Shown piece by piece: positions 12,605 to 25,100 of a stretch of DNA of 64,000 nt. The first letter of the stretch is position 1. Each line of letters starts with the position of its first letter. The stretch spans positions 10,355,001 to 10,419,000 of the forward strand of contig JANTQA010000008.1 in NCBI GenBank assembly GCA_027625915.1. The letters are read 5' to 3'. The notes below the pieces were generated by a model, which did not search any database, had not been told where the DNA came from, and saw only the letters and a program-made list of their open reading frames with translations. Position numbers and translations under genes: made by a program. The DNA is from Anaeramoeba flamelloides (Eukaryota; Metamonada; Anaeramoebidae).

Positions 12605-13414
12605 ATGAAACAAGAACAAAAAAACAAAGAAAAGGTAACAACAAACTTTGCAGATCAAACAGCATTCCAGCCACCAATCAAATATACACTTTTTTTAAAA
12701 TGGAAAATTGTTTTGTTAACATTTTTGTTTGTTCCATTCTTGCTGTTTACCAAATCCATCAAAACATTTTACAAGATTGTAAAAACGATCCTCTCATTTT
12801 GGATCAATTTGTTTACCAATCTGAAAAACGAAATCGAGGATCTGTGGACAAAAAATCTCTCAACATTAACATCTGGAATTCATGATCTTGTTATTGAATT
12901 ATTTAAATTTGTTGCTCATGTGCTGAAAACACGGCTTAAATGGGTTTGTGGATTCTCTTTATTGCAATTGGTCATCGCGTTTTGGTTTAAATTTTTAATT
13001 TTGATTATCAAATATTTACTTTTCTGTCTCCAATACCTCTTTAATTTCTTTATCATCCTCATCTTCAAAATGTCCAGAGCCTATGTTAAATATTTAGCGC
13101 AATTTTTAAATTTAATTCGAAAGATTTTAAAATTGTGTTTCAAATATTCCTTTTCAAAAAAAATCCTTATCAAATTCCTAAGTGTGTACCAATTGTGGTC
13201 ATGGGCAGTAAATAAGTTTTATCAAGACAATTTCTCTATTTACATCAATGAATTCAAAAGAGGCTGGAATCTGAAATCAGGGTTTTACCCTCTCAACAAT
13301 GGTGGGCTTAGTTATTTAACAAGAAATAATTTTGGTCGTTTGGGAAGTGCATGTGGGAAATTGTATGTATTTTTTAACAACATTGCTAATTTTTTTAAGA
13401 ACAAAGAAGATTAA
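12605..13414 (+). CDS. Hypothetical multi-pass membrane protein, 269 aa
   Basis: A single-exon gene of 269 residues. I chose the ATG at 12605 because the upstream part of the frame (from 12557) has no ATG. Composition is clearly coding, richer in G+C than its flanks, with well-mixed codons. After a polar, Lys/Gln-rich N-terminus of about 35 residues comes a hydrophobic segment (IVLLTFLFVPFLL), then an amphipathic stretch. A long hydrophobic block follows at about residues 115-160 (LLQLVIAFWFKFLILIIKYLL and onwards), and then a basic, aromatic-rich tail with the polar segment LNNGGLSYLTRNNFGRLG. It is therefore probably an integral membrane protein with 3-5 passes and a soluble C-terminus. I do not recognise the family. 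An upstream exon cannot be excluded. Confidence 0.72.
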   Translation: MKQEQKNKEKVTTNFADQTAFQPPIKYTLFLKWKIVLLTFLFVPFLLFTKSIKTFYKIVKTILSFWINLFTNLKNEIEDLWTKNLSTLTSGIHDLVIELFKFVAHVLKTRLKWVCGFSLLQLVIAFWFKFLILIIKYLLFCLQYLFNFFIILIFKMSRAYVKYLAQFLNLIRKILKLCFKYSFSKKILIKFLSVYQLWSWAVNKFYQDNFSIYINEFKRGWNLKSGFYPLNNGGLSYLTRNNFGRLGSACGKLYVFFNNIANFFKNKED

Positions 13415-13478
13415 TATTCTTTTGATATTAAATTTATTTTAGATTATGATCTCGATTTTTCTCACCCACCATCACCTG

Positions 13479-13492
13479 CACACACACACATA

Positions 13493-13524
<32 letters not shown>
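13479..13524. repeat. CA dinucleotide microsatellite
   Basis: An interrupted (CA)n tract of about 46 bases, just downstream of the membrane-protein gene. There is an imperfection near 13491-13496. Confidence 0.9.
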
Positions 13525-13525
<1 letters not shown>

Positions 13526-14243
13526 CCCATTCCCTTACTATGTATATAAATTCAATTATATATACATTGATAATAATCTAGATTAAATTTATCTTTATTT
13601 ATTTTCTTATATAATAAAAAAAATGTATATTAAAAACATATACATACACACTCATATTAATATCTTTCTCTAAAATATATCTATACTAGGTATATACTAT
13701 AAATTATTAATTAATGAAAAATATTGAATTTGTTTAACCTTATTTTTTAATAATTTATTATGTTAAAATTTTTATAATAAAAATAATATTCTCAGATTAA
13801 ATTTATTAATTATTATTTGTTTTAATTCATTTCAATCTTTCATGATATTTTATAATCAAAAATAATTGTCTTGTTGGATTTAATTTTTTTTTTCGACTAT
13901 TTCTCTTATATTAAGGGAAATAATTTTTTTATTATAATAAACTATTTTACAGTCAAAGGTTCCCAGGTTGTCAGAGGTAAAATACATGTGTTTAAAGGGT
14001 TTGAATGGATATTAGAAGAAAAAATTTCTTTTGGAAATTTTCCAAATTGCAATCATTTTTTCAATCATTCATATTTTTGTTTTTTTTTTTCGATTTTTTT
14101 ATAAGATGTAATTCTGTTGCAAAAAATGCTTTTATAGCAAGATCAATAGTCACTTTGTAAAAATGTGTTATTCTAATGTTATTAAAACCATGGAAATGAT
14201 TCTAGAGAAATCATATTGATTTCTAATCGAATTTTATTCAATC

Positions 14244-14430
14244 TTTGATCCTTGATATTTGAATAATAAAGGTGAAAAAATTTCACTTCATTTTCCCATA
14301 CTTTTTTAAAATAGAGACCACAAATCTCAACCTACTTCGTCTTGGGGACTTGATTTCTAAAAGAAAAGTCTGAAAAATGGAGTGAAAATCGTTTCGTATT
14401 TATTATTCAAATACCAATAGAAGATCAAAA
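14244..14430. mobile_element. Short inverted-repeat element F, copy 1
   Basis: An element of about 185 bp. The left end, TTTGATC then TATTTGAATAATAAA (14244-14270), is mirrored at the right end (TTATTATTCAAATA to GATCAAA, up to about 14430). The inverted similarity continues inwards (TTTCACTTCATTTTC against GAAAAATGGAGTGAAA). The middle contains AACCTACTTCG, shared with F2 and F3. It is non-coding and MITE-like. Confidence 0.7.
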
Positions 14431-15921
14431 TAAAGAGTCTTGTTTTTCTCAATGGGGTATAAGAATTTGGGGGTTTCAATTTTTAAGAAAATATTTTGAT
14501 TAATTAGTTTTCTTTCAGACATATATCAACAATTCTTTGATGTGTAATATTCTTCTTATTTCTTATTTGTTCTTCAAAGGCGAATTATATAAAAAATTGT
14601 TATTTGACAACAAATGTTTGTCACCTTTGATTGAAACGAGTTTATTACATTTTTTTCAGTATTTTTTTTAAAACAATTATTTTAACAAAGAAGAGTGTAT
14701 TCAAGAAAACCCTTGTTTCTTCCTAAATTTAAAATTTCCTTAAGGTTAAAAGTTTTTTTTAAGATTATTCACCTCAAAAAAGATCAGATCATTTTTCAAA
14801 ATATCCAACTTTATTTTTAAACAATAAAATATCTTGTAAATAAAAAACCAATAAAATCATCAAATTAATAAAACAAAATTAGATGAGAAACATTTACTGT
14901 TTTAAAAAATCAACCCATACATATAAATTATCTTAGGTTTATGTGCTTGAATAAAGATTAAAAGGAGTAAATAAATAAAAAAAAAGTAAAAATTTTTCTT
15001 TAATCTCATGATTTTATATTTTTTTTTGAAGATAACTAATAAAGAAATATAATTTATACAATGGTGTGTCATTTTTTCCAACAAAATTTATATTTATAAA
15101 AGTAACATACTTTTTTTGAATATTTTCTCTGTTTCAAGTTACAAAAACAAGTTTTATTCAATTGTGTATACTTTAATAAACTTTTTTTACTTATTTCGCA
15201 CCTTTTGGATACATAAAGAAGAAATTAAATTATTATTTCAAATTTAAATATTGTTCCATAATCGAAAAATATTATTTTCAAAATGTTTAAAAATGTTGCA
15301 ATATTTGATCGAAAATACAAAGAGATATTTTTAAATGGTTTAATAAAACCAGTCAACCAATTTTCATTTTGTAAATATTTTTTACTATTATTTTTTTCTA
15401 TATAATTTTTTTTGAAGTCCCGAAATTAAATAGCTCAAAAAAAAAAAAAACAAATAATGAATGAAATATAAACCCAACTGAAAATAAGAGAAATAAATAA
15501 TTTAAATTTACAAAAAAAAAAAAATGAAATAAACGATATAATAGGTTTAATTATCAAGAAAATAAGGGTTTTGTTAATAAAATTGGATTAGGTTGTTTGT
15601 GTTTCACTTTTTAAACATATCCATTTTTCATGGAGGTAATATGTTTTCTAGTATTTCTTTAAATAATGTTAATATGTGAAATAGAGATAATGATTATTAA
15701 TCAATTATTAAGAAAAAAATTGGAATTATTAATTTTTTGTTTGGAATAAGGAAATATTTAAGTTCTGAAAACAGAAATGATGTTAATAATAAAAATTTTT
15801 TTTTTCAAAAATAATTCAAGAAGGCAATGTAATTATAGTTAATCTTTAAAAAAGAATTTTTATACTATATTGATTGTTGTTAATATGTTATGAATCTGTG
15901 TATAGACGTATAGGTTTGGAT

Positions 15922-16452
15922 ATATTATTAAATTTCAAAATTTGGTCAAATTTAAAAATTGGTGAAATTGTTTTTTTTTCGTATTTTTGATATCTTACTT
16001 GATTATTTTCATGAGTATGAAAGTTTTTAATGGGTTTTAATGATCGAGAGTTGAAAAATCAAAAAGAATATTTTGTAATCCATAGTAGTATTTCATAACT
16101 TAAATTGTAGAAAATTCCAAATGTCGAAATCATCAATACTGATATTTTTAAAAATTTGTTCCAAAATCAGTTATAACCACCAAAGTTTAATTGGCAAATT
16201 TTTACCCCTAAAAACTAGTTGCGAAAGCCTAATTGGTTTCTTAATTATATTTTTTTTTTCAAAACCCAGGCCAAAATTCCTAGTATACCATCCTAAATCA
16301 TACAAACCACTTAAACCTACGACCAAACATAGCCTAGCATATCTTGAAATAACCGTAACGGGCGTTTTAAAATGCCTACAGTCAATTTATTTCAAAGGAA
16401 TGGTCTATTTTGAAAACAAATAAAATTTGACCAATTTTGAAAAGGAATAATT
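15922..16452. repeat. Repeat family H, copy 2
   Basis: Full-length relative of 20-520 in the same orientation. It has the inverted ends TTTCAAAATTTGGTCAAA (left, about 15933) and ATTTGACCAATTTTGAAA (right, ends about 16442). Shared inner landmarks include AATTGTAGAAAAT, GAAATCATCAA and TATAACCACCAAAGTT. Confidence 0.72.
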
Positions 16453-16989
16453 TACACTTTGATTCAATTTCATATCTGAAAAGCCAATTTATTGTAAAAA
16501 GAGAAAATTTGAAAAAAAAATTTTTTTGTTCATTTTTAATTTAAACTTTTTCTCATTGTTTTGATTCACCAACAAAGTGGCTAGATTTTCTATAGCTTTT
16601 ATTTTAATTAAGAGTATATTTATTTTTCTTTTAAATATCAATAAAATATTATGGATCTGTATTTTTGATAAAGAGTAATTCAAACAAGATAGTAACATTG
16701 TGAAACGGGGTTTATTATTAATAGATACTATAAAAAAAGTACAAGATAACATTCAATTTTAGATTTTTTTTAAAATAACAAGAAAACTTAATTATTTTTT
16801 CAAAATGTTAACTCAGTTTATAATGTTATTGGAAACAGATTGTGTTAAGTTTTAATTCGATATTCTTATGATAATAAATGTTCAATTTTTAGATCCGAAT
16901 AATTTTTTCAAATTTCATGAAATTTTTTTTTGCTTTTTCAAATTTTGCAAATTTTTGTTTTTGATTTCCATTTTTATTCTTTTCTTTTT

Positions 16990-17400
16990 TTTTTTATTCT
17001 TTTCTTTGCTTTTTCAAAAGACCATGAGTAAAAAAAAAAAAAAGATCTTGGAAAAGACAAATAATAATATACAGATAATTGAGACTTCATAATATTTTTT
17101 AAAAACAAGTTAATTATTCACAAAAAATCTTTTTTTGTTCATCTCTTTTTATGTTAAAGTTAAAAAATTCGTAAAGCTCATTTCAAAAAGTGTAATTCAC
17201 TTTTTTTAGTTTTTGATTTTATTTTTAATTCTTTTAAAATATCAGATTTTTATATGCTTAATAGAATTTAAAAGTTAATTATTAATCAGATTTAATAATT
17301 AGTTATTCTTGAATACAAAAAAAAAAAAAAAATTTTTTTTCAAATTATTATTTCAGGTTAGTCATAATTTTTGAAATGGAGTTTATTAATCAAATCAAAA
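16990..17400 (+). repeat. Repeat family I, copy 1
   Basis: It aligns over about 400 bp with 35270-35705 in the same orientation. Landmarks are AAAAAAAAAAGATCTT, AATTGAGAC, GTAA(A/T)GCTCATT, CACTTTTTTTAGTTTTTG, AATATCAG(A/G)TTTTTATAT and TTTTTGAAAT. A long homopolymer or TA tract occupies the same place in both copies. The function is unknown. Confidence 0.68.
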
Positions 17401-18034
17401 GATTAAAATATTAAAATAAATAAATACATAATATAATTATTTAGTATTACATCTATGTTTTATAATATAATGTTTTTTATTCATATTATTAATAATTCTC
17501 GAGAAAGAAAAATTAAAAAGAAGTAAAATAAAATAAAATCGAATATATAAACATTTTCAGAATAATTATGATGGGATAATATATATATATATATATATAT
17601 ATATCATGTGAGAAAACAGCCATTTTTTTAAGAACGCCCTATAAATGAATAAAGTAAATTTATAAAAAAACAAAATAAATAATAATTCAAGAATTAGAAA
17701 GTTTTATATATTAATGTGGTGCTATTTTTTTAAAAAAAAATGGTTGTAATATATTTTATAGAATTAAATAAAAAACACTTGTAATTATTTCTCTCTCTTT
17801 ACCCCCCCCCCCTCCTTTTTTTTTCCTTGATCTAATATTATTTAATAATAAGAAAGGAATATTCACTATTCTAGTTATTTTTTTATTTAATTCATTCAAA
17901 GGATCTAGATTAAAATAAACATAAGCAAAATGTTTATTTAATTTATAATTTTATTTTAAATTAAAAGGAGAAATTGTATTTAAGAGTCAAATTTATCTTA
18001 AAATCTCAAGAGTAAAATAATTTTCAAAATTTTC

Positions 18035-18920
18035 CACACAGACTAAAATAATTTAAAGAATAACAATTCTGCAGTTTCATTCAATTTGTAAATAATTTTG
18101 ATTTTACAAACTATTAAAAATTTTTTAATTTATTTTTTTGTTTTGTTTTCCTTATTACAATTATGTAATCTCTTTCTTTGTTCCGTGAAATATTTCCCAA
18201 TAATTGATAGAAGGCCAATGTTGAGTTTTATTAAATATAAAATTTAGAGAAGATTAGTTGATGGTATCTTTTCATTTGATCTATCAAAAAATATTTTCTT
18301 CGCTTACAATAAAATCAATTACTAATACAATTTCTTGCAATTAGGAAAAAGAAGCCCAAGACAAAATAAAACCTCTAAATAAATTTATTTAAACCAGAAA
18401 ACTCCAGGTCTCTCACAACAATTATTTTAAACCTCTTTATTTTTTCCACTCTTCATTCTTTTCTTTCTATCATTTTTTACAAATTCTTTATTTTTACTCT
18501 TTCTTGTTTTAGAAAACTGCATTAAGATTCAAATACTTCTGATGACTGTATCTATTAGATACTCTTTGAATTAGAAGTCTCAAATTTAGTCACTTCAAAA
18601 TTCTCTCTTTAACAGATTAGATGAGATTTCATCTAACCCTTAACAATAAACCAACCAATATAATTTTTTGTTACGAAAATTTAATCATTTTGAACACATA
18701 CATTAGTATTTATATATATATATATATATATTTTTTATTTGAATAAAAACGATTACTTATAAAAACATTAATACTATGGAATACTTAAATGTGATTAAAT
18801 ATAAAGTTTGGAAAAATATAAAAAGCTAAGCCTTTTGTTTTTGCCTATTTTTGATTTTTTAGTTGGTACAAATTTTTTGGAATAGAGTTTATTTTAAATT
18901 TTTAATTTGAAATTTTCTTT
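18035..18920 (+). repeat. Repeat family A, copy 2, split by C2
   Basis: Two blocks, 18035-18305 and 18745-18905, match A1 collinearly, but the roughly 440 bases between them are absent from A1 and contain C2. The simplest reading is that C2 inserted into an older A copy; deletion from A1 is the alternative. The TA run near 18712-18730 lies close to the second junction. Confidence 0.6.
18360..18690 (-). repeat. Family C structured element, copy 2
   Basis: On the minus strand this stretch is collinear with 52164-52432, starting at TGTTAAGGGTTAGATG. Three hairpins follow one another. H1 is TTAGATGAAATCTCATCTAA. H2 has outer stem GAATT/AATTC and inner stem GAAGT/ACTTC. H3 is GTATCTAATAGATAC. An A/G-rich stretch and then AGAGGTTT...ACCTGGAGTTTTCTGG close the similarity. 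On this strand the element begins about 0.48 kb after the Vps34 stop codon, in the sense direction. It could be transcribed with that gene. No open frame is conserved. Confidence 0.65.
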
Positions 18921-19166
18921 TTTTAATAAGTTTTTTTACCCTTTTAAAATGCCACTTTTAAGTTGTTTGGGCTCCTTCCACTTTTTTTATTTTTAGTGTC
19001 TGATGGAAGGTTACAAGAATAAAAAAATCATTATAATGCCTAAAACAATTTTGATTAAATACGATCGAAATCGTATCGAATCAAACAAACTTAACCAAAT
19101 AAATTGGCATGAATATATTTCTATTACAACACCCAAGGCTTGGTTAAATCAGTTAAAGTGGGGGTA

Positions 19167-22100
19167 TTATACTGAGATTTCGTGGAAGCGAGATTTGATA
19201 GCCAAATCAAAAATTGAAAAAAACAATAGATCACATTAAAAATCAAAAAAATATAAAAAAAAAAAATAGAAAAGAATAAAAAGAAAAATTTACAATATTG
19301 AGCCCAAGCATGCAATTTATCCAGTACCACAGGAAATAAAGCATTTACACTTTCATCAATAACATCTTGTATATATTCAATTGCATCTTTTTCTTCGAGA
19401 TCTAATCTAAATTTTTCTTGCATTTTTAAAATTGATCCTTTAGGATCCTTATGGATATCTGGTATTTTTGCATCGATCATTAAAGTTAATATATTAACAA
19501 ACAATGAAGCGTGCTGTCTTAAGATTTTATAAGCAGCACCGCAAAGAACTCGAAAAGCTTTATAATAATGACTTTTCATTCCACCCATTGCCTGTATCAT
19601 TTCTTTACATAATTTCATTGGTGGTGGAAATGGCTTTGGGTCGTTGCCTAGGATATATCCATAGTCAATATCTATTTAAATTAGTTATTTAAATTATTAT
19701 TTAATAATAAAAAAATCAAAAAAAAAAAAAAACAATTCAATATATGACTTTAATGCTGATTATAAAAATATTTAGAATAAATAAATGAAAATATTACGAA
19801 AAAGTCTTCCATCAGTTGCAATCATTAAATTATCAAGATGTCTATCACCAACTCCAAGCAAGTATGTAAAAACCGAATAACCAGCTAAATAATATATATA
19901 GATACATTTAAAAAGATAAAAAAAAAAATAAAATACAATTAATATAAATAATTTTACATGATTAAGATACTGTATAAATAGAGTAACATAAGAAATAAAT
20001 AATCAAGAATTGTTTTTGAAAAAATGATTTTTTTTATTAAAAAATAATACTTTTCAAGAATTAGGTTTTGTTATAAATCATGATCAAAAATTAAATTTCA
20101 TTCAAATAAATCAAAAAGTTATTAATTATGAGTGTATATTGATATTTAACTTTCGACATAATTTCAAATAAATTAATGATCAAATCAAGTGAAATGTTGA
20201 AATTAACAGAAGCTGCAAATGAAGCAAAGTTAATTGTAAAATTTTTAAATTTATTATTTTTATTTGAGTTTTTTTTTTTTGAAAGGGTAAAATAGCATAT
20301 AGAGGAAAGAAGGGAATATAATCTATTTCCTAAAAAATTGGGACAATTTAAAGTTGAAATACCTTTATTAAACCTAAATTCTAATAAAACTAATTAAATA
20401 TCCAAAATTGGTTATTCATTTTTATGGGGTCTTGATTCTTCATTATAATTCAATTTGTTTATTTGTAAAAAATTAATTTGAATAAAAGATATCAAAATTT
20501 TCTGATCTAGATTTTATATGATATTTTTTAGAGGTGTGAAAGTTGGTTGATTCTTTTTTTACTTTTTGATCATAAAAAATATTTTCCAAAGAGGTTTATC
20601 CCGGCAAGCTTGGTAATAGAATGAAAAACAAATAACTTTATTTTGCTTTTTAAAAAAATCTTTTGTTTCCTTATCTTATTTCCAGTTTTTTATTGAAATT
20701 GGTTGTAACTAGTTTTGTCTAAAAAAAACTGCCGTAACGTTTTTTTCATTTTTTGGAAATACTTTGATGACTATATTTTTAAATATATTCAATTGGTATT
20801 GGCTTAATCAGCATTAATATTCCTCTTAATTTTATATTACCAATTTACAAATGGAAACTACTTATAAAGAAGAATATTATTTGAAATATAAAAAAAAATA
20901 CACTAATTTTTTGGAGATAAACTAAATTCTAAAAAAATGGACACGGTTGAAACAGTTGAAAGAATAACCATATCACACTTTACATTCAATTTGGAAATAA
21001 TTTTTTATTTAAAAAAAATATTTTCATTTTTTATCTTTTTTTTTTTGTTTTCATTTCCTGTTTTTCCAGTTACTTAATCTGTTTCGTTAAATATGAGAAT
21101 TTTTTTTCCAATGATTGATAGAAGGTTAATGTTGTGTTTGTTCAAGAGAAAAACCCTAATCAGATTAGTTGGTTATATTCAAGCATTGGAATGACCTCAG
21201 TTTTTCTGGAAATACTTTAATAATGAACCAATTTTGATAAAATTTTATATTTGATTTTCTTCTCCCAAAATACTATTAGTATTATAAGAATAAAAATGCC
21301 AGGTTTATCAGTTCTTCAAAATATTAATTAAAGGGGTTTTATTGTTAAAAATTATCAAGTTCAACAATCTCAAAAAAAATCCAATAATTTGTATTCTTAA
21401 ATATCTGAAATAATTCATCTTTATATACTAAGCTAATTTCAACAAAGTAGAAATCATTTTGAGTATTTTATTAAACTACAATCTGATTTTTAAATTTATT
21501 TGTCAAATTAAATACTTTGTTAAAAATCAAATCAATTTTTGAATAATAAAAAAATCCAAAAGAAAATAAATTTACAAACAGAGAAACAATAAAAATAATC
21601 TCCAAAACTCTTAGTCAACAACAACTATAACAACACCCCTTTAAATCTTGATTTAGTTTTCGAGTATTTCAAAGATAAGAGAAAAAAGTACCGTATGGAT
21701 AGACACTAAAAATTGAAAATGAGAGAATAACATTTTTTGACTTAAAAAAAAGTCCCTACTTTACTGATCAACTCATTAAAGAGAAGAAACTCGCCCAAAC
21801 ATTCGTCTCTTAACAACAATAACAAATTGTTTCCAAATTGTGGAAAACTGAATTGAAATTTTTATTCCAAGTTGATAAATTTGATCGATCAATAATTGTT
21901 GTTGAAAATTAGAACAAATTTTAGCAATAATTTTTTTTATTACGTTCGTTTCATTATTTAGGTCACATAATAATCATATCTTTTGATATTTTTTGGACTT
22001 TTAAAATATTTTCAAAATTTATTACTATTTAATAGGCAAAATTGCTTAAGGATGAGAGAAAAAGCTATACACCCGACCCCAGATTGGAAATATCAAAATT

Positions 22101-25100
22101 TGTCTGACTCTTAGAGTATAATTCAAACATATAAAAATTTTGAAAATCGTCAACGGCCGATCTTGGTTGGATAAGGGGTGTATTTTTACATCTAGCACAG
22201 GGTAATATAAAGAAGTGGTGTAGTAGGGGCCGATACACTCAAAGAAACAAAATAAAAAATATATAAAAAAAACACATTAAAAAACAATAACTACTTACCA
22301 CAAGAACGGATATAATTGTCCATTAATTTTTGAGAAAAACCAAAAATGGTTGAATTATCTGGCTCTATTTTTTTAAAGTAATTTGATAATTTGCCCTTAT
22401 TTTTTTTCAAAACCGTTGAAAGGGGAGAAGAGTTAATGAATTGTACCATTCCAATATCTATTCCATTTGTAATTGCGTTATAATATAATAATTTTAAATC
22501 CAAATTATTATTTTTAAGAATTTGGTCCATTATTTTTATCATTTGTAGCATTAATTGGTCTTGCCTTAAATCGTCGCCTATTTTAAAAATTATTGGATAC
22601 TTGGCTTCATTTTGCTCACGGTTTGTTATAAATGTGAATTTGATGGGCTTCATCGCCGATTTAAAAATATGCACGTCATGTGTCTCGATCCTAAGTATTT
22701 TAATATTCGGATCCAGGCAAAGAGGGATTGATTCGGGGAAACCGGAAAGGATTTTATATTTTTTGGATTGCGTTAGCAATTTCTTTAAATGGTTGATCAT
22801 GTTTCTTCGGTTTTTAAAAACCTTGCATTCACGTGATACCTTTTTCATTAAAGTGATGATGTCTTCTTGTGCTCGAATGTCTGTTAATATTTTTGTCGAC
22901 TTTTCATGTTTTAAACAATTTCGAGCAAATTCTAAATGAACTCGGCCAAATATTGGGAAACCCTTGTCGTTCCTTTCAGCGCTAATAAACCAATAAAAAT
23001 AACTCGCCAGATTTGGGTTTTTTAACGATCGGCTAATTAAAAACTTGGCTAATACACTTTTTTCGTTTTTCTCATACCTTAGCCCCTGAATTATTTGTAA
23101 TAAATATAATTGCAATTCTTCGTCTGAACATTTCTCTAATTTTGAGACAGCAAAATCACGAATGAACTGATGCTGATATTTTTTGGATAATAATTCTAAG
23201 GCAACAACTATATCAATATCATGATACAGTCCAATGATTCTTTTTAACTCTTGGATTTCCCTTTCTCTTTCAAAATTGATTGAATTTAATAGCTTGGTCA
23301 GCGATTTTGGATATTTTATTAAATAATATCTATATCTCCAAACTAAATTTTTTTTCTTTTGTGTTAATTTTATTATTGGTGGTGAATTAACAATTCTTTG
23401 TAAAATTTCTTCTTCTTTTTTTAGCGGTGGTTGGTTTTTCATTTTAAAGGGTAAACTAATGATTCGATTTGAATATAAATCTTTAATTTCTTCTTTTACT
23501 TTTTCTTTTTCTTTTTCCTTTTCTTTTTTCTTTATTTTTTTTTTTTTAATTTGTGATTTCTTTTTTTTTATTTTTTGTGACTGTTTTTTTTTTATATACA
23601 GTCTTTTCTTTATACCTCTTTTATTATTGTTGATGATGATGATGTTGTTGTTGTTGTTTTTATTGTTGTTATTGTTTATTCCGTGGATGTTGTTGTTGTT
23701 GTTGTTGTTGATGATATGGTTATTATTATCATTGCTATTATTATTTGTTGTTAATGTTTTATAATTTCTTTTATTAATTTGCTTCGGCATATATCTTTTT
23801 GATAAGGCCGAATTATTATTGATCTTTTTATGATTTGTTTTTTGTTTTTGTGTTCTATCATATAATATCGAATTTCGATTATGGTTTATTGATTTCGAAT
23901 TTCTTTTTACTGTCAATGGTTGTATGTTTTTATAATCAGTTTTTTGCTTCTTTATCTGAGGGGAGTAATATATTTTTGGTTGAAATTTATAACTTTTATT
24001 TGTTTCCTTTGGTTTGTTGGATTTCATTGTATTGTTATGATATAATTTTTTTGGTTTATTATAAAAACTGTTATAATTTTTCGATGTCAAATTAAATCTT
24101 GATTTGTTTTTATTTTTGTTTTTGTTTATATTCACATTTTTATTCAAACTTGTTCTTTTAGTTGGATGATTTTTTTTAATTTTATTACCATTATTTCCGA
24201 AACTTGCCCTTTTGATACCTGTGGCAGTATTTTTGAATCCCAAACTTGTTTTTTTGTTGCCCAGACTTGTTCTTTTGCTACTTGGATTTGTCTTGTTATT
24301 ACCTAAACTTGTCCTTTTGATACCCGGGCTTGTCTTTTTGTTGCCCAAACTTATCCTTTTGATACCTGTAGCGGCATTTTTGGTTCCCAAACTTGTTCTC
24401 TTGCTACTTAGATTTGTCTTGTTATTACCTAAACTTGTCCTTTTGGTGACCGTGGTTGTATTTTTGTTCGCTGTAACTGCCCTTTTATTTTCTTTTTTAA
24501 TAGTTATTGGCCTTCGTAAATTGGTTGCAGTTGAATAATTATGATTATTTATGTTTCTGTTTTTATTGTTATTCTGGTGGGTGTTTGTTTTTTTATTTTG
24601 GTTATTAATATGACTTTGGTATTGGATTTTTTTCATGGACACGCCAACAGGTTCGTTTAGATTTTTCTTCTTTGTTAAATTTGGATTTGGGTTTTGAAAA
24701 CCTATATTTTTTTTATTGAAAGTAGCGTTTTTAGATATTTGATTCCAAGCATTTATTCTTTTTTTAACTTGTGATAATTCACTGGATCCAGTAATGTTTG
24801 AGCCAGGTCGAAAAGTGGCTTTCCTGTGTTTATTTAAATAAAACCTTGTTGATCCTCTTTGGTTGGCTTGGGTTTTTATTAATGGACTTGTTTTTTTTTC
24901 ATTAACTTGGATTTTTGTGGGTTTAAGTAATGGATCAATGTCTGATTTATTTAGAGGTGTCTGGAAATCCCCTGTTGGATTTGTTTTTGTTTTGATTTTT
25001 GTTTTTGTTTTTAGTTTGGGTTTTGGTTTTGGTTTTGGTTTTGGTTTTGGTTTGGTTGGGTATGATTTTGGTTTCTCATTTCTGTTTGTTCGATAAAGTT

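Larger units (their letters stand above)
13415..19166. other. Intergenic region with repeats F1, H2, I1, A2 and C2
   Basis: These 5.75 kb lie downstream of both flanking genes (convergent 3' ends) and hold no supportable gene. They contain a CA run, F1, H2, I1, a TA run at 17579-17604, a C tract at about 17802-17811, a TA run near 18712-18730, and the composite A2 with C2 inside it. A 100-codon frame at 16121-16423 crosses H2; I see no conserved product in it. Confidence 0.6.
19885..22298 (-). other. Vps34 intron 1 (2.4 kb), repeat-filled
   Basis: The donor GTAAGT follows codon SCG and the acceptor TTTAG precedes CTGGTTATTC, so both ends are well defined. Inside lie the O-family block (20340-20600), A3 (20925-21180 and 21885-21985) and B1 (21218-21860). 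A GC-richer patch follows at 22065-22235 with no recognised content. Confidence 0.85.

Noticed and set aside
16121-16423. 100-codon frame within repeat H2
   Set aside because: The matching region of H copy 1 does not keep the frame, and no family is recognised.
24190-24450. Regularly repeated units suggestive of a CRISPR array
   Set aside because: The units are contiguous codons of a protein repeat in a eukaryotic gene, with no spacers.
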